DNA from: Endomychus coccineus
Lineage: Eukaryota; Arthropoda; Insecta; Coleoptera; Endomychidae
Assembly (NCBI GenBank): GCA_958510875.1
Contig: OY294067.1
Coordinates: forward strand, 148,416,243 to 148,480,242
Reading direction: 5' to 3'
Length of the DNA: 64,000 nt
The notes under the pieces were generated by a model. It made no database searches and was not told the DNA's origin. It worked only from the letters and a program-made list of their open reading frames with translations. Positions 31,562 through 41,746 of the stretch are shown here, in pieces. A program made the position numbers and the translations under genes. Position 1 is the stretch's first letter, and every line of letters begins with the position of its first letter.

Positions 31562-31635
31562 GACCGAAGTGGTGTAATTGGTAAACACCCTGGACTAGAA
31601 ATCCAGAAATGTGGGTTCGAATCCCGCCTATGGTT
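31562..31635 (+). tRNA. tRNA-Ser(AGA)-like Pol III sequence, copy C
   Basis: Same 74-nt sequence as copy A, plus orientation, with intact A and B boxes. TTTT follows at 31641, a possible Pol III terminator. Confidence 0.5.
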
Positions 31636-32034
31636 CAATCTTTTACGTTTATTCATCTTTATAATCCTATGTTAAATTATCTAAGTTATCTTCATAATTC
31701 AGAAAATTTAATTCTATATCTCTTAAGTTACACACACGATAGTGGCCAATTAGGCAAAGAAACTTTAAACTTGTTTATAATTAACCAGAACAATTCTCAG
31801 TCAGTTCTATTGAAATATATAAGAATCGGGATGCTGTCATTTGAATAAGAACTGTCGAGTAACTGCCAACCATAGCAGTACTAACCTACAATCCTTACTT
31901 CAAAAAACGACTGAACTTCAGATGAATGTGCGTGAATAGTTGATCTATGGTAGGGCATCGAATCGCATTGTGTTCATCAGTGATCTACTATCCTTTCAGA
32001 GGTTTATATTTACCAAAATATAAAAATCTAACAG

Positions 32035-32108
32035 GACCGAAGTGGTGTAATTGGTAAACACCCTGGACTAGAAATCCAGAAATGTGGGTTCGAATTCCGC
32101 CTATGGTT
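32035..32108 (+). tRNA. tRNA-Ser(AGA)-like Pol III sequence, copy D
   Basis: As copy C, except that the T arm reads TTCGAATTCCGCC, losing one T-stem pair. The downstream T run is only TTT. Confidence 0.4.
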
Positions 32109-32507
32109 CAATCTTTAACGTTTATTCATCTTTATAATCCTATGTTAAATTATCTAAGTCATCTTCATAATTCAGAAAATTTAATTCTATATCTCTTAAG
32201 TTACATACACGATAGTGGCCAATTAGGCAAAGAAACTTTAAACTTGTTTATAATTAACCAGAACAATTCTCAGTCAGTTCTATTGAAATATATAAGAACC
32301 GGGATGCTGTCATTTGAATAAGAACTGTCAAGTAACTGCCATCCATAGCAGTACTAACCTACAATCCTTACTTCAAAAAACGACTGAATTTCAGATGAAT
32401 GTACGTGAATAGTTGATCTATGGAAGGGCATCGAATCGCATTGTGTTCATCAATGATCTACTATCGTTTCAGAGGTTTATATTTACGAAAATATAAAAAT
32501 CTAACAG

Positions 32508-32581
32508 GACCGAAGTGGTGTAATTGGTAAACACCCTGGACTAGAAATCCAGAAATGTGGGTTCGAATCCCGCCTATGGTT
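32508..32581 (+). tRNA. tRNA-Ser(AGA)-like Pol III sequence, copy E
   Basis: Identical to copy C over 74 nt as far as read; followed by CAATCTTTTAC with a TTTT stop. Confidence 0.5.
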
Positions 32582-32828
32582 CAATCTTTTACTTTTATTC
32601 ATCTTTATAATCCTATGTTAAATTATCTAAGTTATCTTCATAATTCAGAAAATTTAATTCTATATATATATCTATATATATATATATAAACAAGTTTAAA
32701 GTTTCTTTGCCTAATTGGCCACTATCGTGTATGTAACTTAAGAGATATAGAATTAAATTTTCTAAATTATGAAGATAACTTGGATAATTTAACATAGGAT
32801 TATAAAGATGAATAAACGTAGAAGATTG

Positions 32829-32902
32829 AACCATAGGCGGGATTCGAACCCACATTTCTGGATTTCTAGTCCATGGTGTTTACCAATTACACCACTTCGG
32901 TC
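32829..32902 (-). tRNA. tRNA-Ser(AGA)-like Pol III sequence, copy F
   Basis: Minus orientation. One change in the anticodon stem (CATGGACTAG for CCTGGACTAG) breaks a pair; the boxes are intact. The minus-strand downstream reads CAATCTTCTAC, so the TTTT is interrupted. Confidence 0.4.
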
Positions 32903-33571
32903 CTATTAGATTTCTATATTCTTGTAAATATAAACCTCTGGAAGGATAGTAGATCATTGATGAACACAATGCGATTCGATGCCCTACCATAGATCAACTA
33001 TTCACGCATATTCATCTAAAGTTCAGTCGTTTTGTGAAGTAAAGATTGTAGGTTAGTACTGCTATGGTTGGCAGTTACTTGACAGTTCTTATTCAAATGA
33101 CAGCATCCCTGGTTCTTATATATTTCAATAGAACTGACTGAGAATTGTTCTGGTTAATTATAAACAAGTTTAAAGTTTCTTTGCCTAATTGGCCACTATC
33201 GTGTATGTAAATTATCTAAGTTATCTTCATAATTCAGAAAATTTAATTCTATATCTCTTAAGTTACATACACGATAGTGGCCAATTAGGCAAAGAAACTT
33301 TAAACTTGTTTATAATTAACCAGAACAATTCTCAGTCAGTTCTATTGAAATATATAAGAACCAGGGATGCTGTCATTTGAATAAGAACTGTCAAGTAACT
33401 GCCAACCATAGCAGTACTAACCTACAATCCTTACTTCAAAAAAACGACTGAACTTTAGATGAATATGCGTGAATAGTTGATCTATGGTAGGGCATCGAAT
33501 CGCATTGTGTTCATCAATGATCTACTATCCTTTCAGAGGTTTATATTTACAAAAATATAGAAATCTAATAG

Positions 33572-33645
33572 GACCGAAGTGGTGTAATTGGTAAACACCC
33601 TGGACTAGAAATCCAGAAATGTGGGTTCGAATCCCGCCTATGGTT
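33572..33645 (+). tRNA. tRNA-Ser(AGA)-like Pol III sequence, copy G
   Basis: Identical to copy C, followed by CAATCTTTTACG. Confidence 0.5.
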
Positions 33646-33749
33646 CAATCTTTTACGTTTATTCATCTTTATAATCCTATGTTAAATTATCTAAGTTATC
33701 TTCATAATTCAGAAAATTTAATTCTATATCTCTTAAGTTATATATTATA

Positions 33750-33980
33750 TATGATATTCTTGAACCATTTGTAATATTTGTATGCTTTCTTGGTATATTG
33801 GTTCGTATATATACTGAAAATAAAATGAAATAAAAATTCTTTTTGACGTTTCGACAAAGTTTATTGTCTTTTTCAAAATTTCATTTTGAAAAAGACAATA
33901 AACATTGTCGAAACGTCAAAAAGAATTTTTATTTCATTTTATTTTCAGTATATATACGAACCAATATACCAACAAAGTAT

Positions 33981-33984
<4 letters not shown>
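33750..33984. repeat. Palindrome of two PLE-type ends, arms about 100 bp
   Basis: TATGCTTTCTTGGTATATTG ... TCTTTTTCAAAATTT is followed at once by its inverted complement (CATTTTGAAAAAGACAATAA ...). The centre is near 33882. The right arm contains GACAAT-AAAC-ATTGTC-GAAACGTC, a stem followed by GAAAC as in the other PLE-type ends; the left arm has AAAG in place of AATG. Confidence 0.85.

Positions 33985-34030
<46 letters not shown>
33985..34030. repeat. (TA)n microsatellite
   Basis: About 46 bp TA run between the palindrome and the 879-bp repeats. Confidence 0.95.
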
Positions 34031-34032
<2 letters not shown>

Positions 34033-35985
34033 TTTTATTGATATTCTTGAACCATTTGTAATATTTGTATGCTTTCTTGGTATATTGGTTCGTATATATA
34101 CTGAAAATAAAATGAAATAAAAATTCTTTTTGACGTTTCGACAATGTTTATTGTCTTTTTCAAAATGTGAATTGGTGTTTCCATGTAATTTAGAAAAGAA
34201 TAGATGATTTCGATTAATGAAATGCGTCTGCAGCCGACTTGTGTTTTAAGATCCAATTAAAACTGCAGAAAACATTGGATCGGTTGTGTGTGAAAGAGTA
34301 ATGTATGGCTAATTACAATTAGAAATGGATTGAATTTGATTAAATATAAGACATTCTAAAATTGTACAATTATAAATATCTATGATTATTGTAAGAATTA
34401 GTTATTCTATGATAAACACTCTATCCACATCTATTATAATCAACTATTGAAGTTTAAGATAATTCTATGGAATTTAAACTCGAAATTGTTACTCACAGTG
34501 TCATAGTTAAACAATACGTTATCTGTTTTAGGTTGAATTTTGAATAGACATTTACAAATGTCAGATATTGAGAGGTTTCAATACTTTCAATTGAAATGTT
34601 TCCTTGAATTGAAGATAAGCATTATCTAAGTACTCACTATTGAGAATGATGTGATTATCATTGATTTTTGAAAATTTTGGTATTATTCTTAAACTTTATA
34701 GTCGTAATAAGTATATTTTCCTATTTTCCCTTCTGATTGGCGAAAGTATTCATCATCTTTGAGAACGTTTTCAATAAATGGACGGTGTAGAATCCATAAT
34801 TTTCTTCGATTTTCTTATAAAAAGCCATGATTCTTATGATGTATGTATATTGATGTTGAGAGTAGTGTATTCTTGAAAAATAATAAACCTATTTCACCAG
34901 GCGAAATTATTCTTTTATTGATATTCTTGAACCATTTGTAATATTTGTATGCTTTCTTGGTATATTGGTTCGTATATATACTGAAAATAAAATGAAATAA
35001 ACATTTTTTTGACGTTTCGACAATGTTTATTGTCTTTTTCAAAATGTGAATTGGTGTTTCCATGTAATTTAGAAAAGAATAGATGATTCCGATTAATGAA
35101 ATGCGTCTGCAGCCGACTTGTGTTTTAAGATCCAATTAAAACTGCAGAAAACATTGGATCGGTTGTGTGTGAAAGAGTAATGTATGGCTAATTACAATTT
35201 GAAATGGATTGAATTTGATTAAATATAAGACATTCTAAAATTGTACAATTATAAATATCTATGATTATTGTAAGAATTAGTTATTCTATGATAAACACTC
35301 TATCCACATCTATTATAATCAACTATTGAAGTTTAAGATAATTCTATGGAATTTAACCTCGAAATTGTTACTCACAGTGTCATAGTTAAACAATACGTTA
35401 TCTTTTTTAGGTTGAATTTTGAATAGACATTTACAAATGTCAGATATTGAGAGGTTTCAATACTTTCAATTGAAATGTTTCCTTGAATTGAAGATAAGCA
35501 TTATCTAAGTACTCACTATTGAGAATGATGTGATTATCATTGATTTTTGAAAATTTTGGTATTATTCTTAAACTTTATAGTCGTAATAAGTATATTTTCC
35601 TATTTTCCCTTCTGATTGGCGAAAGTATTCATCATCTTTGAGAACGTTTTCAATAAATGGACGGTGTAGAATCCATAATTTTCTTCGATTTTCTTATAAA
35701 AAGCCATGATTCTTATGATGTATGTATATTGATGTTGAGAGTAGTGTATTCTTGAAAAATAATAAACTGTTTTCACCAGGCGAAATTATTCTTTTATTGA
35801 TATTCTTGAACCATTTAAAATATTTGTATGCTTTCTTGGTATATTGGTTCGTATATATACTGAAAATAAAATGAAATAAAAATTCTTTTTGACGTTTCGA
35901 CAATGTTTATTGTCTTTTTCAAAATGTGAATTGGTGTTTCCATGTAATTTAGAAAAGAATAGATGATTTCGATTAATGAAATATA
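34031..35985. repeat. 879-bp direct tandem repeat, 2.2 units
   Basis: ATTCTTTTATTGATATTCTT recurs at 34029-34032, 34908 and 35787, giving an 879-bp period. Units 1 and 2 are nearly identical (e.g. ATAAAAATTC against ATAAACATTT). Unit 3 stops near 35983. Each unit has the GAAAC-type motif on the minus strand (GACAATAAACATTGTCGAAA CGTC). Apparent 70-106 codon minus-strand frames repeat with the unit and show no protein motif. Confidence 0.88.
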
Positions 35986-36907
35986 CGAATATATATACGA
36001 ACCAATATACCAAGAAAGCATACAAATATTACAAATGGTTCAAGAATATCAATAAAAGAATAATTTCGCCTGGTGAAATAGGTTTATTATTTTTCAAGAA
36101 TACACTACTCTCAACATCAATATACATACATCATAAGAATCATGGCTTTTTATAAGAAAATCGAAGAAAATTATGGATTCTACACCGTCCATTTATTGAA
36201 AACGTTCTCAAAGATGATGAATACTTTCGCCAATCAGAAGGGAAAATAGGAAAATATACTTATTACGACTATAAAGTTTAAGAATAATACCAAAATTTTC
36301 AAAAATCAATGATAATCACATCATTCTCAATAGTGAGTACTTAGATAATGCTTATCTTCAATTCAAGGAAACATTTCAATTGAAAGTATTGAAACCTCTC
36401 AATATCTGACATTTGTAAATGTCTATTCAAAATTCAACCTAAAAAAGATAACGTATTGTTTAACTATGACACTGTGAGTAACAATTTCGAGGTTAAATTC
36501 CATAGAATTATCTTAAACTTCAATAGTTGATTATAATAGATGTGGATAGAGTGTTTATCATAGAATAACTAATTCTTACAATAATCATAGATATTTATAA
36601 TTGTACAATTTTAGAATGTCTTATATTTAATCAAATTCAATCCATTTCAAATTGTAATTAGCCATACATTACTCTTTCACACACAACCGATCCAATGTTT
36701 TCTGCAGTTTTAATTGGATCTTAAAACACAAGTCGGATGCAGACGCATTTCATTAATCGAAATCATCTATTCTTTTCTAAATTACATGAAAACACCAATT
36801 CACATTTTGAAAAAGACAATAAACATTGTCGAAACGTCAAAAAGAATTTTTATTTCATTTTATTTTCAGTATATATACGAACCAATATACCAAGAAAGCA
36901 TACAAAT
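35986..36907. repeat. Inverted copy of the 879-bp repeat
   Basis: Reverse complement of a full unit plus about 40 bp, placed directly against the third direct unit, so 35070-35983 and 35990-36907 form one large near-perfect palindrome (arms about 0.9 kb). It has the same words in reverse, e.g. AGAATAATTTCGCCTGGTGA at 36056. Confidence 0.85.
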
Positions 36908-36917
36908 ATATATACAT

Positions 36918-37330
36918 GTCGTAGATTGGTTTCGATAGAAACCGTTGATATGACGACGTTTCGGCACAATCTCATGTGCCATCTTCAGGTCTTCTCTTCA
37001 GGGCTGCTGCTCTGCTTCGAGTTAACTTGAAACTGATCTCCGTTGATCCTATTGGTGTTTTATGTACCCTTGTTACATCTGGATGATTTTGCCGGTAAAA
37101 TCATCCAGATGTAACAAGGGTACATAAAACACCAACGAGATCAACGGAGATCAGTTTCAAGTTAACTCGAAGCAGAGCAGCAGCCCTGAAGATGGCACAT
37201 GAGATTGTGCCGGAACGTCTTCATATCAACGGTTTCTATCGAAACCAATCTTTGACAACGCGGAGTATATCCCGGCAACCCAACACAGCATATAACGCCC
37301 GCGGAAACCTGAAGCAGAACATATATTTAT
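36918..37330. repeat. Palindromic PLE terminal repeats with hammerhead-like motifs
   Basis: Arms of about 160 bp around a centre near 37092 (GATTTTGCCGGTAAAATC). The right arm has CTGAAGATGGCACATGAGAT-TGTGCC-GGAACGTC at 37186-37219; the left arm has the same on the minus strand (36988-36955) with an intact GAAAC. The left arm has a 12-bp extra repeat (TCTTCTCTTCAG). The right side continues to ACAACGCGGAGTATATCCC and GCCCGCGGAAACCTGAAGC before an AT-rich run, like 30695-30778. Confidence 0.7.
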
Positions 37331-37344
37331 ATACGTATATATAA

Positions 37345-37816
37345 GTTTGAAGTTTCTTTCCCTAATTGGCCACTATCGTGTATGTAACTTAAGAGATATA
37401 GAATTAAATTTCCTGAATTATGAAGATAACTTAGATAATTCAACATAGGATTATAAAGATGAATAAACGTAAAAGATTGAACCATAGGCGGGATTCGAAC
37501 CCACATTTCTGAATTTCTAGTCCAGGGTGTTTATCAATTACACCACTCCGGTCCTATTAGATTTTTATGTTTTTGTAAATATAAACCTCTGAAAGGATAG
37601 TATATCATTGATGAACACAATGCGATTCGATGCCCTACCATAGATCAACTATTCACGCACATTCATCTAAAGTTCAGCCGTTTTTTGAAGTAAGGATTGT
37701 AGGTTAGTACTGCTATGGTTGGCAGTTACTTGACAGTTCTTATTCAAATGACAGCATCCTGGTTCTTATATATTTCAATAGAACTGACTGAGAATTGTTC
37801 TGGTTAATTATAAACA
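37345..37816 (-). repeat. 472-bp repeat unit, distal copy
   Basis: One minus-oriented unit with the landmarks of the 30.8-33.7 kb array, separated from it by the PLE-type repeats. It ends at AATTATAAACA, where the other units continue with AGTTTAAAGTTTC. Confidence 0.85.
37480..37553 (-). tRNA. tRNA-Ser-like Pol III sequence, copy H
   Basis: As the other copies, but with GACCGGAGTGG, TTGATAAAC and AAATTCAG changes that weaken the acceptor, A box and anticodon stem. The B box is intact. Confidence 0.35.
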
Positions 37817-39411
37817 TGTTCGGGGCATAAGTAAAAACCATTGGCACAAAAATAAGGATTTGGTGGAGCAGACCTGTCCAGAACCTCGGAAAACATATAA
37901 AAGCCGTGACAGACAACAGATCGCTCTCTTTTGTGATTTTGCATTTCAATAAGTACAGTTACTCGTTTGTGCTCTTTTCGGTTATTGTGATTCTTCAAGC
38001 CGTACAATATCTCTTTTGTTTTTGAATTTCGATCAGTGCAGTTACTCTCTTGTGTTTATTTGAATTTCAAGTATAAATTAGTACATCTGAAGTGTGATTT
38101 TAATCGAAGTAAATTAATTATCCGAGTTTGAGTCAGGTTTAAAACTGTGAATTAATAATAGTTTTCCGTGCAAGTGAATTGTTTCAGAAGGTAAATGATA
38201 GCAAATAAGTTTATATTTTTTTAGCATTACGATATATTGATTTCCGTAATTTATGATTGTTATTGTAATTGGTGAACGTTTGTACGATACCTGAGTTCCG
38301 TAGTATTCAGTAGTTTGAATGGGTGAATTTGAGTTTATCCTAGTTTATCATAGGGCAGATCGCGCACGATTTGGATTTACGCGCGAATTGAAATATTCCA
38401 GTAATTGTATAGTGTGTATAGAGTGTGTATGTTTGAACGACAGGGGCGTCCTTGGATATATTTGTGCATGCCGTGCTGATACCGGAAGTATAAGTATATC
38501 ATAGACGACCACACCGCCAACAGTTTGTGCACGCCGTTCTGATACCGAAAGTATGAGCTGAGGGTGGTTGTGTGATTGTGTGACGATTGAGAATCGTAAT
38601 AATTCCCTTAATACTATGAGAAGTCCTCGGCCGTGTATATAGGGGTTATTGCAGATAAGATAATCAGGGTTTGTGCACACTGTGTTGATACCGGAAGTAT
38701 AAGCCCTAATTGTTTAGGTTCCGAATCTACAAAGTGTATGAAATCTAATACTGTCATACAATTACCGGGTACTCCGTGAAAGTTAGTACAAGGGTGGGTG
38801 AGATGACAGAATAAACTCAATTAAAGTAATTAACCGAAAGATAGTAAAATCTGATATCGTACAATCGGAAAACTAGTGCAAAACAATATTTTCAGAACCA
38901 ACCGAAATAATAACCGAATATATCGTAGTGTGATTTGAACATTGCATTTATTAGTGCTGCTATCTAAAATTTACCGAATACCGCTCATTACGCTAAGACC
39001 TGTTTGATTCGTACTTTTCCGCAAATTGATCATTCTGAATCATGAATCATTCTTCAACCGATCTCGTACCGCTGAATGGAATCTAGTGACCGAACATATG
39101 GTAGAGTTGATTTCTTGAAAGAGTTTTCGTTTACCGTTTGAGCTTCATTACATTTCCCGTCTGCATGTAATTTTGTGAAATAATACCATTCAATTGCATT
39201 TAAATTGATTATCCTGAAAGTGTACTTGTTAAAATCATTACACATTTTAATAGTTGGAATTCCCTGTTTTATTGAATTATTTCTGCTCCATCTTCACCGA
39301 GCTAAGTTATACCCAGGTATCAATTGTAATTAAAGCCTACAATTTCGATACTGTTTTTTGCTCTTACCGACCGGTGGAGAGGAGAAGCTTCGGTTAACTG
39401 CCTATCAGGTT
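37817..39411 (+). other. LTR-like or promoter-bearing sequence, unassigned
   Basis: Starts TGTTCGGGGCATAAG at the break of the 472-bp repeat. A TATA box (CATATAAAAG) lies at 37896 with CAGACAACAGATCGC ~15 bp later. That resembles the U3/R part of an LTR, but no partner LTR is in the window. A ~35-bp motif (TTTGTGCA...TGATACCGrAAGTAT) occurs three times (38458, 38522, 38669). No coding region was recognised. Confidence 0.35.
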
Positions 39412-40165
39412 TTTTTCTGGCGCGACTGCTGCGATGTCATCGGAGCTCGCAGCAGCCTAAATCGTGTGCCCTAAGTATTCTAATTGAACCCAGAATGACT
39501 GCCTTTTGCATCCGGTCTATCAAGATCTGCGCCGAGTTCCTACAGGCCGGAATGATCTTTAAGTTTGAACGCAGCGAAGACCGAATTCCGCCCAAAACAC
39601 CGATGATCATAACTACTAATACGACCTTGTGGCATGGGTATAGCGTGCGGAGCTCGAACAGGAGATCTTGATATTTTGTCCATTTTTCCTCCTCTTTCAA
39701 GACTATGTTCTTCTCTGCCGGAGCGGAGAATTCGATGACATACATAGTCTTGATTAGTTTATCGAGGAGGACTACGTCAGGCCTATTTGCTTGTATGGAC
39801 CTGACGGTCGGAAACGGATAATTCCAGAAGATCTGGCATTTTTCGTTTCCGACAACGGACTCAATATCTCCTGGCATGTGAGGCAGCACCGGCTCTTGGT
39901 CTATTCCGTATGAGTGCCTTAGACGGTAACACAGCACCCGTAGGGCCGCATTATGGCGATGGGTGTACGCCGAGGCCGCTTTTGCCGGACATGCCGAATG
40001 TGGAAAAGAGTCTCAGGCGCCTTTTGACAGGCCCGGCAGCTGACATCAGGGACCTGCACACCCATCACATTGCGGCGATAGACCAAGGTGTTAATTACGC
40101 CATCTTGGCAAGCTGCGGTAAATCCCTCAGTCCCGGATGTGAGCCCGGCTGACCTTAGGTCAGCC
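39412..40165 (-). mobile_element. R2-like non-LTR retrotransposon, 3' fragment
   Basis: Minus-strand element end: coding region, a very short 3' UTR and CGCGCCAGAAAAAAACC, with a 7-A tail at 39412-39418. The 5' side is cut at about 40165, 30 bp from a (TA)n run. 5' truncation is usual for LINE insertions. Confidence 0.7.
39437..40160 (-). pseudogene. Restriction-like endonuclease domain of R2-like ORF
   Basis: Upstream part (40160-39940, with a frame change): TSGTEGFTAACQDGVINTLV, then CRACQKAPETLFH, a C-x2-C-x7-H motif like the CCHC finger preceding the R2 endonuclease. The open frame 39937-39437 (166 codons) continues with IFWNYPFPTVRSIQANRPDV, VLLDK, VIEFSAPAEKNIVLKEEEKW, KYQDL and GVLGGIRSSLRSNLKIIP. 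RPDVVxxDK...IExxxP followed by KYQDL is typical of the C-terminal restriction-like endonuclease of R2/NeSL-type elements. The enzyme would nick the target site. The fragment lacks the RT, so it is inactive. Confidence 0.75.
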
Positions 40166-40195
40166 TAGTTGACAAGCCGAGCGTTTCGATGTTTC

Positions 40196-40198
<3 letters not shown>

Positions 40199-40241
<43 letters not shown>
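40199..40241. repeat. (TA)n microsatellite
   Basis: About 43 bp of TA. Confidence 0.95.
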
Positions 40242-40244
<3 letters not shown>

Positions 40245-40519
40245 TTCTATGTGGGCATATCTATCTCAGTAGATTGAGTAACTTAGTTTTCTCTTGATAA
40301 TACATATAATGTTATTGCAAATTATATTTATTATTACGGCGCTGAAGAAAAATAATAAATCTAAGTAAGGTTAATGTTAGAGATTGGATACACGTTATAA
40401 GTTTTCGGGAATCTTCGTTACGCTGAAAAATTTGGATTAATACAGACTTCGATTGATATAGGCAACTCAAATCGTGTAATCAAGAATCAGAGGAATGGAA
40501 AATATGATCGGATCATAGA

Positions 40520-40622
40520 TTGTGTGTGTGTGAGTATGTGTGTGTATGTGTGTGTATGACTATGTGTGGGTGTATATATATATGTGTATGAGCATGTGTG
40601 TGTATGTGTATGTGTATGTTTA

Positions 40623-40677
<55 letters not shown>

Positions 40678-40754
40678 GTCCATATGTGTATATGTGTATG
40701 TTCATGTGTATGTGTATGTGTATGTGCATATGTGTATGTGTATACGTAAGTGTA

Positions 40755-40827
<73 letters not shown>

Positions 40828-40850
40828 GTATATGTGTATGTGTATGTATA

Positions 40851-40911
<61 letters not shown>

Positions 40912-40934
40912 GTGTAAGTGTATGTGTATGTGGA

Positions 40935-40965
<31 letters not shown>

Positions 40966-41060
40966 GCGTATGTGTATGTGTATGTGTATGGATATGTGTA
41001 TGTGTATGTGTATGTGTATGTGTACGTGTATGTGTATGTGTATGTGTGTGTGTATGTGCA

Positions 41061-41095
<35 letters not shown>

Positions 41096-41240
41096 GTGTA
41101 TGTGTATGTGTATGTGTTTGTGTATGTGGAAGTGTATGTGTATGTGTATGTGTGCGTGTACGTATATGTGTATGTTTATGTGAATGTGTTATTCTACGGG
41201 TGTGGGTATGGGTATGTGTATGTGCATGTGTATGTGAACG
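40520..41240. repeat. TGTATG hexanucleotide microsatellite, ~0.7 kb
   Basis: Roughly 100 copies of TGTATG (about 40600-41170 is nearly pure), with single-base variants such as TGTACG, TGGATG and TGCATG, and (TG)n at the edges. All long Cys/Val/Met or His/Ile frames here are translations of the repeat, not genes. It is not the insect telomere repeat (TTAGG). Confidence 0.97.
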
Positions 41241-41606
41241 TTTTACATTTATATCTGATTAATATAGACTCGAAATCGTGCATTCAATAATTCGTGTTAT
41301 GAAACATTGTAATCAACGAATTAAAGAGGTTGAAAACTTATAAACATAACAAATTACGTAAGCCATGATACATGTAACCAACTACCAGGAACTCATCTCC
41401 ATTGCGAAGTTATGTGTTCTGATTAGTAAAATTATCCAGCCATACATATATGTATCGTTGGTATGGTTATACCTCAGTCTCAAATCGAATTTCCCGATAT
41501 CCCTGGGGATATTGTATTATATAAATGAATACGCGGAAACTACAGGTTCACGAGACCATATTTATCACTATTGTAACCAAATGAAATCTCTCATTCGCCA
41601 GAACTG
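41241..41606. other. Unassigned sequence
   Basis: A 102-codon frame (41365-41673) without recognisable motifs runs into the duplicated segment; probably not a gene. Confidence 0.3.
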
Positions 41607-41746
41607 CATTGCACTGTTTTGTAATAGAAATCATTCTAGTATTCATATTCAATTCTTCACAGTTCCTAATTGAAACTTTCCGTTTGCAACAGTGAATCAT
41701 GATGAGATAGATACCATGTGTCTTAATCAGCTGAAGATATTGGGAT

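Larger units (their letters stand above)
30846..33745. repeat. 472-bp repeat array with tRNA-like units in alternating orientation
   Basis: The period is read from the tRNA-like starts (31562, 32035, 32508: 473 bp each). Landmarks in each unit: CTTAAGTTACATACACGATA, TGGCCAATTAGGCAAAG, AACCAGAACAATTCTCAG, GCATCGAATCGCATTGTG, then the tRNA-like part. Orientation changes: minus 30846-31485, plus 31486-32690, minus 32692-33208, plus 33209-33745. The inversion joints at ~31485 and ~33208 make long palindromes, and a short (TA)n lies at ~32665-32690. Another minus unit lies at 37345-37816. Copies are ~95% or more alike by eye. Confidence 0.85.

Noticed and set aside
31609..33380. Repeated frames starting MWVRIPPMVQ
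   Set aside because: They read out of the tRNA-like T arm and flank of the 472-bp repeat; coding in every copy only because the copies are near-identical. No protein motif.
30846..33745. CRISPR-like array of direct repeats with spacers
   Set aside because: The repeat unit is ~472 bp, with inverted copies and no short repeat/spacer pattern, in an insect-like genome.
34035..36938. Repeated frames starting MDLKTQVGCRR
   Set aside because: Antisense of the 879-bp repeat; interrupted differently in different copies and no known domain.
39412..39430. TGGCGCGACTG as a primer-binding site
   Set aside because: It is better explained as the 3' end of the minus-strand R2-like element, which ends in an A tail here.
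39910..40152. 80-codon plus-strand frame MSALDGNTAPVG
   Set aside because: Antisense of the R2-like endonuclease region, whose minus-strand reading has clear motifs.
40520..41240. Telomere or subtelomere repeat
   Set aside because: TGTATG differs from the insect telomere repeat TTAGG and is embedded between transposon fragments.
40520..41290. Long open frames rich in Cys-Val, Cys-Met or His-Ile (up to 230 codons)
   Set aside because: They are translations of the TGTATG microsatellite in every frame and both strands; not genes.
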